DNA of 57,605 nt from Deltaproteobacteria bacterium. Lineage in GTDB: Bacteria > Desulfobacterota_B > Binatia > UBA9968. The translations under genes and the position numbers were made by a program. Shown here piece by piece: positions 46,750-57,451 of this stretch. The number at the start of each line of letters is the position of its first letter. Within the stretch, counting starts at the first letter, position 1. The notes beneath the pieces were generated by a model, which worked only from the letters and a program-made list of their open reading frames with translations, was not told the origin of the DNA and did no database searches. The stretch lies in the NCBI GenBank assembly GCA_005879255.1, contig VBKY01000088.1, positions 1 to 57,605 on the forward strand, in the 5' to 3' direction.

Positions 46750-47352
46750 TTACGACTTCGAATCGAAACCGGGATTTAAAATGCGTTTTTTCTCAGGTGC
46801 TTCCAAGTAACGGATGAACCGGTACTTGTTCTCGATCTCGTCGAGTTTCAGCGGTGGGAGATCTTTCGGTTGGCCGGGTGCCACTTTCACGGCGATTAAT
46901 GATAGTTGATTTTCTTCCCACGCGCGGCGGAACTCCGAGCGAAACTGTTCCGGCGAGTGGACCCATACGGCGTGCTTAAATCCCGAGCCTTTGGCGAGCG
47001 CTACTGCGTCCGAGTTGCGCGAAGCAGTGGCCGTGCCGCCTGAGGCTTCGTATACTTCGTTATCGAACAGCAGATGAATCAGGTTGCCGGGATTCTGCAG
47101 CGCAATCGTCGGTAGACCACAAAGATTCATGAGAAAGGCGCCATCGCCATCAATGGCAATGACCTTGCGGTGTGGTAAAGCGATGGCGAGACCCGCCGCG
47201 ATCGACGAAACCAATCCGAGCGTTCGGGTCTTGAGGTTGCCGTCACTCGGGCGCACGGCCCACCACTCACGCGCGGCCCAACCGGTGCACACCGCCAATG
47301 CGTCGTCTGCGGCGCTGGCGATGGCCTTCAAGTAATCATAGCGCTGGCTCAT
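46750..47352 (-). CDS. TPP-dependent decarboxylase, TPP-binding subunit (sulfopyruvate-decarboxylase beta-like)
   Basis: The 200-residue protein is the C-terminal half of a ThDP decarboxylase on its own. It has TLGLVSSIAAGLAIALPHRK and the ThDP/Mg motif VIAIDGDGAFLMNLCGLPTI ending in LLFDN. It needs the PYR-domain subunit encoded upstream, whose stop overlaps its start (47349-47352). Such split enzymes include sulfopyruvate and phosphonopyruvate decarboxylases. No companion coenzyme M or phosphonate genes are seen, so the substrate is open. Confidence 0.87.
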   Translation of the reverse strand: MSQRYDYLKAIASAADDALAVCTGWAAREWWAVRPSDGNLKTRTLGLVSSIAAGLAIALPHRKVIAIDGDGAFLMNLCGLPTIALQNPGNLIHLLFDNEVYEASGGTATASRNSDAVALAKGSGFKHAVWVHSPEQFRSEFRRAWEENQLSLIAVKVAPGQPKDLPPLKLDEIENKYRFIRYLEAPEKKRILNPGFDSKS

Positions 47353-47861
47353 TTCACACCGAGAACACTTTTAGTGAGAAGCACGGCCACAGGCTTTTTG
47401 GAGTCGTCGGCTAAGATCTGCGCGCCGCGTAAAATGTCGTCGATTTCGTCGCTTTTGCGCAGCACATAGCTGCGAAAGCCCATCGCCTGGATCACCGGTT
47501 CAGTGACCGCCCCGAGCGTGGTAAAGCCACGGTCACCGATGTCGCCGGCATAGTAGATTAACAACAGGATTGGAATCTGAAATTGTAGCGACGTGGTTGT
47601 CAACGCGTTGCAGCTGTTTAAGAAACCCGCATTCTGCATGATGATCGCTGTCTTCTTGCCGGCCAGGTAAGCTCCGGCGCAGATGCCGATACCTTCTTCC
47701 TCGCGGCAGAGCGGGACGTGTTTGAGGTCGGCGTCATTTTCGACAGCGCGGATCAATTCCACCATCTTCTCATCCGGCAAGGTCGCAACGAAATCGACGC
47801 CCGCATTCTTAAGCCCGGCGACAATCGCTGCCGCCGCTTCGATGGCTTCCTGGCTTTTCAT
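47349..47861 (-). CDS. TPP-dependent decarboxylase, PYR-domain subunit (sulfopyruvate-decarboxylase alpha-like)
   Basis: About 170 residues from ATG 47861 (MKSQEAIEAAAAIVAGLKNA); an upstream in-frame start at 47903 gives an odd N-terminus. The pyrimidine-binding domain has GVDFVATLPDEKMVELI and the activating glutamate in PLCREEEGIGICAGAYLAGK. AIIMQNAGFLNSCNALTT and GDRGFTTLGAVTEPVIQAMG follow. This matches the alpha subunit of sulfopyruvate-type decarboxylases. It overlaps the partner gene by 4 bases. Confidence 0.86.
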   Translation of the reverse strand: MKSQEAIEAAAAIVAGLKNAGVDFVATLPDEKMVELIRAVENDADLKHVPLCREEEGIGICAGAYLAGKKTAIIMQNAGFLNSCNALTTTSLQFQIPILLLIYYAGDIGDRGFTTLGAVTEPVIQAMGFRSYVLRKSDEIDDILRGAQILADDSKKPVAVLLTKSVLGVK

Positions 47862-48016
47862 TTCCAATTCCAGTTTACCCAAGCCGATTCGGCGCCGCGG
47901 CATTCTCTAGAAATTTGCCGCGTGCCATTCACGCCATCATCGCTACTGCGAATACGCCAAGCTTGTCAACACTCTTGACAGTAAGTTTGCACCCCCTATA
48001 TTAAACTTAAAAAATC

Positions 48017-48401
48017 ATGGCTGAAAAAGAAGTCAAAATCAGTGAACAACATGTGTGGGTCGGGGTAGAGGACCAGCACGTTCATCTCGGCCTAACGAAT
48101 TACATTCAAAGCGCGCTGGGTGCGGTGATCTCCTTCGAGCTTCCCGATGTCGGTGACAATATCGAGGAAGGCGAGGTTTTCGCCGAAATTGAATCGGTAT
48201 CCACCATTCATGAGTTCATCTCGCCGATTTCGGGTACCGTCCTGGCCGTCAATCCGCAGCTTGACGATCACCCTTCGATTATTAACGAGGATCCCTAGTG
48301 AAGGATGGTTGATCGAAGTCCGTCTAAAAAATCGATCCGAACTCAATGAGCTGATGGATATGGATGAATACTATCATTTCGTCTTTACGGACAAGTCGTA
48401 A
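48017..48401 (+). pseudogene. GcvH-like protein without the lipoyl lysine, frameshifted near the C-terminus
   Basis: The H-protein fold is evident: SEQHVWVGVEDQHVHLGLTN, GAVISFELPDVGDNIEEGEV, then ISPISGTVLAVNPQLDDHPS. The lipoylation hairpin normally reads ESVKA; here it reads ESVST, so the lysine is replaced by Ser. The frame stops at 48298 just after NEDP. The neighbouring frame continues with the usual GcvH ending (SEGWLIEVRLKNRSELNELM) to 48401. One missing base near 48296 explains this. No gcvT or gcvP is nearby. It could be a non-lipoylated GcvH-like protein in which the indel is an assembly error. Confidence 0.6.
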
Positions 48402-49143
48402 AGGCTTCGTTCTGTTTTTGACTATCTGCCTCGCCCCATTCGTCGGTTTTCCCACGCAAACCGCGCGGTTAGAGCTGCGCGCGGCGGAAATCCAAGACGC
48501 CTTTGCCCGGCAGCGGCGGGTGATGGTTGCCCGTGATTTGCGCGGTCGCGGCATCAGGGATGAAAGAGTATTGGCGGCGATGGGCGCAATCCCGCGACAC
48601 TTATTTGTTCCCGAACGGCAGCGCGCGTCAGCTTACGACGATCGGCCGTTATCCATCGGCGAAGGTCAGACCATCTCGCAGCCCTACATTGTCGCATTGA
48701 TGACAGAATTGTTGGAACTCCGATCGATCGAGAAAGTGTTGGAAATTGGCACCGGTTCGGGTTATCAAACTGCGGTTCTCGCCCAGCTTGCGGCCGAGGT
48801 GTTTTCTATCGAGATTCGGCCGGTGCTGAGTGAGCGGGCGAGGAAAATTATTGACGACCTTGGCCAAAAAAATGTCTGGCTCAAAATTGGCGACGGTTTT
48901 TACGGCTGGGAGGAGCGAGGCCCGTTTGACGCGATCTTGGTGACGGCCGCGGCAGCGAAAATTCCCGAGCCGCTTTCGCGACAACTGCGGGAAGGTGGAC
49001 GGTTGGTGATGCCAGTGATCGAAGGTGAACAAAATCAACGACTGATTCGAGCCAGAAAAACGGCGGGCAAGCTTATCGTCGAAGATTTTAGCGCGGTGCT
49101 TTTTGTGCCCCTGACGGGCGCGGCTGAGAAGCAGAGTCGTTAA
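48364..49143 (+). CDS. pcm: Protein-L-isoaspartate O-methyltransferase, predicted exported
   Basis: The 259-residue PIMT repairs isoaspartyl residues using SAM. It has LRGRGIRDERVLAAMGAIPR, then HLFVPE, GEGQTISQPYIVALMTELLE and the SAM motif VLEIGTGSGYQTAVLAQLA. DAILVTAAAAKIPEPLSRQL and the end GRLVMPVIEG complete it. Unlike cytoplasmic PIMTs it begins with a signal-like segment (KGFVLFLTICLAPFVGFPTQ), which suggests envelope location. ATG 48364 overlaps the GcvH-like frame by 38 bases. Its 3' end overlaps ftsB on the other strand. Confidence 0.92.
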   Translation: MNTIISSLRTSRKGFVLFLTICLAPFVGFPTQTARLELRAAEIQDAFARQRRVMVARDLRGRGIRDERVLAAMGAIPRHLFVPERQRASAYDDRPLSIGEGQTISQPYIVALMTELLELRSIEKVLEIGTGSGYQTAVLAQLAAEVFSIEIRPVLSERARKIIDDLGQKNVWLKIGDGFYGWEERGPFDAILVTAAAAKIPEPLSRQLREGGRLVMPVIEGEQNQRLIRARKTAGKLIVEDFSAVLFVPLTGAAEKQSR

Positions 49144-49465
49144 CGCTCTGGCGGGGCGCGCTGCCAGTCTCCGCGCTCGGAAAGCGGTAGATCACTTCCC
49201 CGGGCCTGACCAGGTTCAGCTCCTCGCGCGTTAATTTTTCTAAATAATGATTATCGTTGCGGATGCGCGAGACCCGCTGGCGCAAAGCGTCGTTTTCCTT
49301 TTGCAGACGGTAATTCTCGGCGTCGAGCCGGTTTTTTTCGCCGCGAAGGCGCCATAGATGAAGCGCGCCACGCTCGCCGACGATGGTGACCAACGACAGC
49401 AAGAGAATGAGGGAGCCGAATACGTATACGGGCCAGCTTCGAGGCAAGCGTAGTTTTAGCGCCAT
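49088..49465 (-). CDS. ftsB: FtsB/DivIC-like septum formation protein
   Basis: About 125 residues from ATG 49465; the frame is open upstream to 49588 but that part is unlikely to be used. It has a short cytoplasmic start, one transmembrane helix (PVYVFGSLILLLSLVTIVGE), and a coiled coil (RGEKNRLDAENYRLQKENDA, then LRQRVSRIRND) with the FtsB-like YLEKLTREELNLVRPGEVIYRF. The tail is Pro/Ser-rich. It takes part in the FtsQLB divisome complex. It is divergent from eno (a common neighbour) and its 3' end overlaps pcm by 56 bases on the opposite strand. Confidence 0.85.
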   Translation of the reverse strand: MALKLRLPRSWPVYVFGSLILLLSLVTIVGERGALHLWRLRGEKNRLDAENYRLQKENDALRQRVSRIRNDNHYLEKLTREELNLVRPGEVIYRFPSAETGSAPRQSVNDSASQPRPSGAQKAPR

Positions 49466-49480
49466 GATCAGAACACGTAG

Positions 49481-51542
<2,062 letters not shown>

Positions 51543-51690
51543 TGCTCCGCATTTAATCTAGTGATCGCGGCATTGCCGAGGCGGGAACCGCAGCGAATGT
51601 GACGAGAGCTTGTGGTGTGGTGTGGCTTGTGCGGGCTGTGATTATTGGAGTGGGAGTCGGAAGGCCTTAATGCGGCCCTCCGATCGCAAT

Positions 51691-52548
51691 TTAGAACTCG
51701 AAAGCTACTTCCAGTTTTGAATCGGGGGACGCGAGGTGGACGCAAACCACATCCTTTGCATTGATCGGGTACGGAGTGGTGGTCGTTTCATAAACTTCGG
51801 GCGGCATAAGTTTTAGGTCGACGCCGTCTTCCGAAAGCTTGGCGCAAGCTGTTCCATTGGCGATATTCACAAACTCCTTGGTTGCATCTAAGGCCAGCTC
51901 ATCCGCTGTACTGATGTGTTCATCCAACATGGTCGATGCCATTTGCAACAGCAGTTTCGGCGGGACGGAGAGTAAGCAATTGAATTCGACGTCCTGTCCC
52001 GCGATCTTCTGCGAGATAACCCAACGAAACAACCGCACCTTTTCCTTCCCAGTCTCGCAGTGCTCGATGATGATGTCCTGTTTTCCAAAGCGTGTAAACA
52101 TCATAAGCATCAGGTCGGTAAAAGTCTCGACGATATGTTTGTGGGCGATGTTGCTAAAGGGAGCCGAAACTTCGGAAGCGAATTTTTCCGATTCTTTATT
52201 GTATTCCTTGAGCTCTTTCTCCAAGGTTTCAAGAGTGATGTACCGCTTCGAAACCAGGGCCTCGCCTAACCGTGCTCGATGATTCGTATCTTGCTTGTCG
52301 AGAAGTTCGTCTAACTGCGCCTGCGTCAGAAACCGCAAGACAACGGCGATTTCGCCAAAACGCTGATTGGTTTTTCTCTGCTGCTGGACGATTTGTTTGA
52401 TCTGTTCCGTGGTCAGCAGGCCCCGCTCAAGCGCGATCGTGCCAATGGGCTGCGTGATACTCTTCTGGTATTCCAGCGCATCGAGCAGTTGCTGAGAAGT
52501 AATGCGGCCTTTTTCCAGCAAATATTGTCCAAAAAATCTTATGTTCAT
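51691..52548 (-). CDS. CheX-type chemotaxis protein with four N-terminal helical repeats
   Basis: About 285 residues from ATG 52548, which overlaps the cheY stop (TGA/ATG share bases). Residues 1-150 contain four similar units (FGQYLLEKGRITSQQL, IGTIALERGLLTTEQI, FGEIAVVLRFLTQAQL, LGEALVSKRYITLETL), each about 35-40 residues and resembling MshEN/GspE-N repeats. The C-terminal part (ADELALDATKEFVNIANGTA, then CAKLSEDGVDLKLMPPEVYE) fits the CheX/CheC phosphatase fold, with the E-x2-N pattern in TKEFVNIANG. It probably dephosphorylates CheY-P or binds c-di-GMP-like signals through the repeats; that is inferred. Confidence 0.82.
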   Translation of the reverse strand: MNIRFFGQYLLEKGRITSQQLLDALEYQKSITQPIGTIALERGLLTTEQIKQIVQQQRKTNQRFGEIAVVLRFLTQAQLDELLDKQDTNHRARLGEALVSKRYITLETLEKELKEYNKESEKFASEVSAPFSNIAHKHIVETFTDLMLMMFTRFGKQDIIIEHCETGKEKVRLFRWVISQKIAGQDVEFNCLLSVPPKLLLQMASTMLDEHISTADELALDATKEFVNIANGTACAKLSEDGVDLKLMPPEVYETTTTPYPINAKDVVCVHLASPDSKLEVAFEF

Positions 52549-52937
52549 AGTTCGACCCCGGCTCCCTGGCAGACGATTCTCAGCGTGCTTAACATACCGT
52601 CTTTCTGGATCGGCTTTTGTAAAAAGCTCTTGGCGCCCTTTTTCAAGCAATCCCGTATGGTGTCCTCGGTACCGGCTGAACTCAACATGACCACGCAGGC
52701 ACCGGTGTCGGTTTCCAGGAGCTGCTGAAGGGTATCAATGCCGGTTACCTCCGGCATGACGATATCGAGCAGAACGAGTTGAGGTTTGAGCTGTTTATAT
52801 TTTTCAATGGCCTCTGGTCCGCTGTTGGCGGTTCCCACGATCTCAAAACTGCTCCCTTTCAATTGGGCCGAGATCATGGCGAGCATGGCTCGAGAGTCGT
52901 CCACCGCCAAAACACTCACTTTTTTGCTGTCGCTCAC
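52545..52937 (-). CDS. cheY: CheY-like single-domain response regulator
   Basis: The 130-residue receiver domain has the acidic pair VDDSR at 14-18, the phospho-acceptor Asp in LVLLDIVMPEVTG (about 58), the Thr/Ser in VMLSSAG and the Lys in KPIQKDG. It is a single-domain output, so it probably acts on the flagellar motor or another partner. It lies between cheB and the CheX-like gene. Its stop overlaps the next start, so CheY and its likely phosphatase are coupled. Confidence 0.93.
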   Translation of the reverse strand: MSDSKKVSVLAVDDSRAMLAMISAQLKGSSFEIVGTANSGPEAIEKYKQLKPQLVLLDIVMPEVTGIDTLQQLLETDTGACVVMLSSAGTEDTIRDCLKKGAKSFLQKPIQKDGMLSTLRIVCQGAGVEL

Positions 52938-53009
52938 GACACTATCCTCCTTCTCAAGTTCAGTTTATCAAGAAAACGCTTTACCTATGCGAGTTTTCAC
53001 CCAGCCCGA

Positions 53010-54116
53010 TTATCTTTGTCCGCTGACACAACGTTGCTTCTGGAATTGTGCATTCATGATCTCGTGAGCGATCCGCGGCAGCCCCGCTACTCTATCCACA
53101 CCACCCCGGTCGATAGCCTCTCTAGGCATGCCGAAGACCACGGACGATGATTCGTCCTGAGCTATAGTGAATGCGCCAGCCTTCTTGAGCTCCAGCAGTC
53201 CGTCGGCACCGTCGTTACCCATGCCGGTTAGAATCACGCCGATGGCGTTAGGACCAGCGCTTTGCGCGACGGAACGAAACAGCACATCGACACTCGGCCG
53301 ATGCCGCGACACCAGCGGGCCGTCAATTACTCCAACTTCATATTGGGTGCCTTCACGGCGCACGATTGAATGACGGTTGCCGGGTGCGATGAGCGCTCGC
53401 CCGGTGACAATCCGGTCGCCGTCAGCTGCTTCCTTAACTTCGATTCCGGAGGTACGGTTCAGCCGTTGTGCAAAGGCTGCAGTGAAGCCTTCGGGCATAT
53501 GTTGGACAACCACCATTCCCGGGGCGTCGGAAGGCATCGCCTCGAAAATAATGCGTAGGGCTTCGGTTCCACCGGTGGACGCGCCCATGGCGACTACGGT
53601 TTCGGTCGTGACACCGACGGGGCTTCTGGGATGGGGCGGAAGCACGGCATCCGCCGTCAGCCTCGGTGAAGGAGACAGTTCAAACGTTCGACGGGGCTTC
53701 GCGTGTGCGCGCGCGGCCGCGCGTACGGCGTCGATTAGAATAACTGCCGATTCGTGGAGGAATTCTCGAACGGCTAAGCGCGGCTTGGTAACCACTTCGA
53801 CGGCGCCTTCTTCAAGCGCCTGAAGGCCGATCGCGGTTCCGGGGCCCGTGAGAGCGGAGCAAATCACCACGGGAATGGGATCTTCCCGGACAATCTTCTG
53901 CAGAAAGGTAAGCCCGTCCATCCGCGGCATTTCCAGATCGAGAACGATAACATCAGGGCGTTGCTGCTTGATTTTGCCCATGGCGATAAACGGGTCCGCA
54001 GCAACGGCGACGCTCATGCCAGGCTCTTGAGACAGCACGGCAGTCATCACTTCGCGTACCACTGCGGAATCATCGACGATAAGAACGCGCAAGGGTTGGC
54101 GATCCATCACGGACAT
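53010..54116 (-). CDS. cheB: Chemotaxis protein-glutamate methylesterase/deamidase CheB
   Basis: The 368-residue protein has a receiver domain (VLIVDDSAVVREVM, phospho-Asp in VIVLDLEMPRMDG) followed by a methylesterase domain. The catalytic triad is Ser in GASTGGTEAL, His in VVVQHMPEGFT and Asp in LTGMGNDGADGL. It removes methyl groups from MCPs and works against CheR. It overlaps cheR by 10 bases. The length is normal and no key residue is missing. Confidence 0.96.
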   Translation of the reverse strand: MSVMDRQPLRVLIVDDSAVVREVMTAVLSQEPGMSVAVAADPFIAMGKIKQQRPDVIVLDLEMPRMDGLTFLQKIVREDPIPVVICSALTGPGTAIGLQALEEGAVEVVTKPRLAVREFLHESAVILIDAVRAAARAHAKPRRTFELSPSPRLTADAVLPPHPRSPVGVTTETVVAMGASTGGTEALRIIFEAMPSDAPGMVVVQHMPEGFTAAFAQRLNRTSGIEVKEAADGDRIVTGRALIAPGNRHSIVRREGTQYEVGVIDGPLVSRHRPSVDVLFRSVAQSAGPNAIGVILTGMGNDGADGLLELKKAGAFTIAQDESSSVVFGMPREAIDRGGVDRVAGLPRIAHEIMNAQFQKQRCVSGQR

Positions 54117-55009
54117 GGGATTGTGCTCGTCTCTCCAGCCTGGCCGGGCGCGCGGTTTGATGCGAAAGATTTCGAGGAACCTTGGACATAGATCGTCGGC
54201 CTGACGTGCCGTAAGCGATCGCTCACGCCATTCAAACTCTCGGCGTGGCCGACCAGAAGGAAGCCCCCGGGCGCAAGACAGTTAACCAGGCGATAAACTA
54301 CTCGTGCACGCGATACTGCATCAAAATAGATAAGAACGTTGCGGCAAAAAATCAGATCGAAAGGCTCGGGTACAGTGTAATGATCGTCGTTCAAGTTGAG
54401 TTGCTGGAAGCGAATGATTGCTTGGATCTCCGCCCCGGCCTTCATGTAGGCTTGCTGTGAACCGGTGCCCTTGAGCATGAAGCGCTTAAGATAGCTTTGG
54501 GGAATTTCTTTCGCTTTGGCGATGGACCAAACGGCCTTTTGTGCCGATTTGAGTGCTCGTGACGATAGGTCGGTTGCAATGATCTCGATCTCCCACCCCG
54601 AGGCCCGTGGAAAATGATCCAGGAGGATCATCGCCAATGAATAGGGCTCTTCGCCGGTCGAGCAGCCGGCGCTCCAGACTCGGATGCGCCTTGGCCGCAA
54701 CCCGCTATCGCCCTGTGCCTGCCAATCCGGGAAGATCTGTTGTTCGAGAAACTCAAATTGTCGCGGTTCACGAAAGAAATGCGTTTCATTGGTAGAAATT
54801 CGATCAAGGAGCTGGGCCAGCTCGTTCCCATTTTGATCCTGGGTCACGTACTGATAATAGGCATGAAAGGAATCCATGCCTAATTCTCGTACGCGGCGGG
54901 TAAGCCGCGCTTCCAAGAAAGCTTTCTTAGTTGGGCTCAAGCAAATTCCAGCCTTACCGTAGATCAACTTTCGATATAGACTAAACTCCCGATCGGAAAT
55001 GGCTTTCAT
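54107..55009 (-). CDS. cheR: Chemotaxis methyltransferase CheR
   Basis: The 300-residue protein has the N-terminal CheR-N helical domain (DREFSLYRKLIYGKAGICL, LEARLTRRVRELG) and a SAM-dependent methyltransferase domain (RIRVWSAGCSTGEEPYSLAM, IIATDLSSRALKSAQKAVWS, LIFCRNVLIYFD, LVGHAESL). It methylates glutamates of MCP signalling domains. It overlaps cheB. The 39-base gap to the MCP gene upstream suggests one operon. Confidence 0.96.
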   Translation of the reverse strand: MKAISDREFSLYRKLIYGKAGICLSPTKKAFLEARLTRRVRELGMDSFHAYYQYVTQDQNGNELAQLLDRISTNETHFFREPRQFEFLEQQIFPDWQAQGDSGLRPRRIRVWSAGCSTGEEPYSLAMILLDHFPRASGWEIEIIATDLSSRALKSAQKAVWSIAKAKEIPQSYLKRFMLKGTGSQQAYMKAGAEIQAIIRFQQLNLNDDHYTVPEPFDLIFCRNVLIYFDAVSRARVVYRLVNCLAPGGFLLVGHAESLNGVSDRLRHVRPTIYVQGSSKSFASNRAPGQAGETSTIPCP

Positions 55010-55047
55010 AGGCGCATCAACACAGGTGAGTTTGACTCCTGCAGGGA

Positions 55048-56631
55048 TTAGAAACGCGTAAATTCCTGATCTTCATGTGCGGTTGGGCCGACGGGACCGT
55101 TGGCTTTCATCGCGCGCTGATTTACCTGCTCGGCAAATGCTAAATTCGTTATCGGACGGCCCTGGTGTAGTGATTCTCGGGCCCTTGACGGAGTGGCTGA
55201 TTTTCGTGCTTCGTTTACTGCGCTCACGCGGAAGAGAGCCATCAGACGTTGGAGGCTATCGGCCTGGGAAGACATTTCTTCCGCAGTACTGGAGAGTTCT
55301 TCGGCAGCGGATGCATTTCTTTGCGTGACTTGGTCGACTTGAGTCATCGCGCGATTGACCTGAGCCACACCAGCCGCTTGTTCTCTCGAAGCGGTCGCCA
55401 CTTCCTGGACGAGCTCCGATGTCTTTCGAATCGCGGGAACTAAGTCCTTTAAAAGTTCACCGGAGCGTTCGGCGACGCACACACTGGTCGCCGTCAACGA
55501 GCTTATTTCTTGAGCCGCAGTTTGGCTGCGTTCCGCGAGTTTTCTAACTTCGCTAGCGACGACCGCAAACCCTTTGCCGTGTTCACCTGCTCGAGCGGCC
55601 TCAATAGCGGCATTGAGTGCGAGCAGGTTGGTCTGGTAGGCGATCTCCTCGATGATAGAGATTTTCTGCGCGATGGTTTTCATGGCATCGACGGATTCGG
55701 CGACAGCTTTGCCGGATTCCTCCACGTCTCGGACGCCTTTTCCAGCCATTTGTTCCATCTGACGGGAGTTTTCAGCGTTTTGCGTGATCGAGGCATGCAT
55801 TTGTTCCAGGCTGGAGCTGGTTTCTTGTACCGAGGCTGCTTGCTCGCTGGTTCCCTGCGATAATTCTTGTGCCGATGATGAAACTTGCGTTGCGGCGGCC
55901 GAAACAGCGTTAGTCGACTCGCGCACCTGAACGATGATGACGGATAATCTGTCGATAAATTGGTTGAACGACTGGGCCATCATGCCGATCTCGTTGTGCG
56001 AGACATCTTCGATTCGTTTAGTCAGATCGCCTTCACCATGCGCGATGTCGCGCAATCCCCTCTCTACTTGATGAAGCGGTCTTGACACTTCGCGGCGTAC
56101 CAAGGCGTTGATCACCAAGAATAGGATAAGTAGGCCGAGCCCCTCGCGAATAATGAGACGTGCCCAATACCGGCTCAGGGCTTCGTCGACGGATTCGGTG
56201 GACAAAGACAATTTAATCGTTCCGACCGGCTCCGGGCCGTACTTTACATTGCGCGTTGCCGTAACCGTCTTACCGCCGCCATCGGTCGATCCTTTTGCTG
56301 CAATGATTTTTCCAGAAGCATCTCGAACCTCGACAAAGCGAATCATGCGGTCGCTGCTGAAGCCGCTAACGAGAGTGTTGACATTATCCCGGTTGAAAGT
56401 GAACAGAGAGCTCCCCACATTGGCCGCGAACAGATCGGCAAGACGAACCGCCTCTTCCTCAAGGCTATAGAGTAAAGACCGCCGCTCGAACTCTCCGCTG
56501 ACGAATGTTGCCAGGAATGAGATGGTCAATAGGGTAACGCCGGTCACGCAACTAAACCGAACAGTGAGCCGTGTGCGCCACCCCCCGCCGAGCTGTGTTG
56601 CGAAGAAATTTTTCATTGGGTGCAAGTCCAT
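55048..56631 (-). CDS. Methyl-accepting chemotaxis protein
   Basis: About 527 residues from ATG 56631, 8 bases after the upstream gene's stop. It has a transmembrane helix at about 22-45 and a periplasmic sensor of about 140 residues ([20 protein letters not shown]). A second helix ([14 protein letters not shown]) and a HAMP domain follow, then a cytoplasmic coiled coil with the conserved hairpin tip [20 protein letters not shown]. The last five residues, EFTRF, resemble the aromatic pentapeptide that tethers CheR and CheB. The binding protein encoded just upstream may present a ligand. Confidence 0.9.
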   Translation of the reverse strand: MDLHPMKNFFATQLGGGWRTRLTVRFSCVTGVTLLTISFLATFVSGEFERRSLLYSLEEEAVRLADLFAANVGSSLFTFNRDNVNTLVSGFSSDRMIRFVEVRDASGKIIAAKGSTDGGGKTVTATRNVKYGPEPVGTIKLSLSTESVDEALSRYWARLIIREGLGLLILFLVINALVRREVSRPLHQVERGLRDIAHGEGDLTKRIEDVSHNEIGMMAQSFNQFIDRLSVIIVQVRESTNAVSAAATQVSSSAQELSQGTSEQAASVQETSSSLEQMHASITQNAENSRQMEQMAGKGVRDVEESGKAVAESVDAMKTIAQKISIIEEIAYQTNLLALNAAIEAARAGEHGKGFAVVASEVRKLAERSQTAAQEISSLTATSVCVAERSGELLKDLVPAIRKTSELVQEVATASREQAAGVAQVNRAMTQVDQVTQRNASAAEELSSTAEEMSSQADSLQRLMALFRVSAVNEARKSATPSRARESLHQGRPITNLAFAEQVNQRAMKANGPVGPTAHEDQEFTRF

Positions 56632-56638
56632 TTCATCA

Positions 56639-57451
56639 TTATCGGACCGGTATGGCGCCTTGGGACCCGATGACCTTACGACCGTCTGCCGTGGCAATGA
56701 ATTCAACAAACCGCTTGGTCAGTCCTTGGGGCTCGCCAAGAGTGACTATGCCGCGCTCACTAAAAAACCGATATTTCTCGTTGCGCGCGGTTTCCGCTGT
56801 CGGATTCACGCCGTTGATGGCAACCGCTTTGATGTTCTCATGGTCTCTAAAATTGGACCCCAAGTTGGTAATTCCAATCGTGCCGGGTCGTTTTTCGAGG
56901 GCATCCAAGACCTCATTCCCCCGCAATAGCGGGATCGCGTCGCTGGTGATGACCAGGTCTTTGAAACACGCCATCTTGTTGCGAAACGCTTCCGTGTTGT
57001 TGTCGTCACGCTTGCGGGTGAGAACCACGATCTTCGCCTCGTTACCGCCGACCTCTTTCCACGATTTGATTTTGCCGCCGAAAATATCGCAGATTTGGCC
57101 GTCGCTCAGATTGGAGATCGGTATGGATTTGTGAAAAACCACGCCGGCCATCGAGCGCGCCACCGGGAAATAGACCAGTTTTCCCTTCTCGTTCGAATGG
57201 AGCGGGCGTGAAATTAGACCGATATGGAAACGGCCGGCGCGGACTCCTTCGAGACCGCCTTCGGTGCTCATCGATTCCGGTCGAACCTCCACGTTGTCGC
57301 CGGGATTCTTCGCCATATATAGCTTGGCAAGATCGACAACCTCCTCGTTCAAGCTACCGGAACCGCCGATGATGATTTTCTCTTCGGCGGAGGCGAAAGA
57401 GACGCTGAGAAACAGCGCCAGGAGTGCGATGATTTGTGTCTTCATGTTCAT
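56639..57451 (-). CDS. PstS-like periplasmic substrate-binding protein
   Basis: About 270 residues from ATG 57451, which follows GGAGAAGG (ATG 57445 is also possible). A signal peptide ends near SVSFASA, and the PBP-like-2 pattern follows: [40 protein letters not shown], and [20 protein letters not shown] with [13 protein letters not shown]. This group binds phosphate or related anions. The stop lies 8 bases before the MCP start, so the protein may be a sensor partner of that receptor rather than a transport component; no pst permease is seen. Confidence 0.87.
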   Translation of the reverse strand: MNMKTQIIALLALFLSVSFASAEEKIIIGGSGSLNEEVVDLAKLYMAKNPGDNVEVRPESMSTEGGLEGVRAGRFHIGLISRPLHSNEKGKLVYFPVARSMAGVVFHKSIPISNLSDGQICDIFGGKIKSWKEVGGNEAKIVVLTRKRDDNNTEAFRNKMACFKDLVITSDAIPLLRGNEVLDALEKRPGTIGITNLGSNFRDHENIKAVAINGVNPTAETARNEKYRFFSERGIVTLGEPQGLTKRFVEFIATADGRKVIGSQGAIPVR

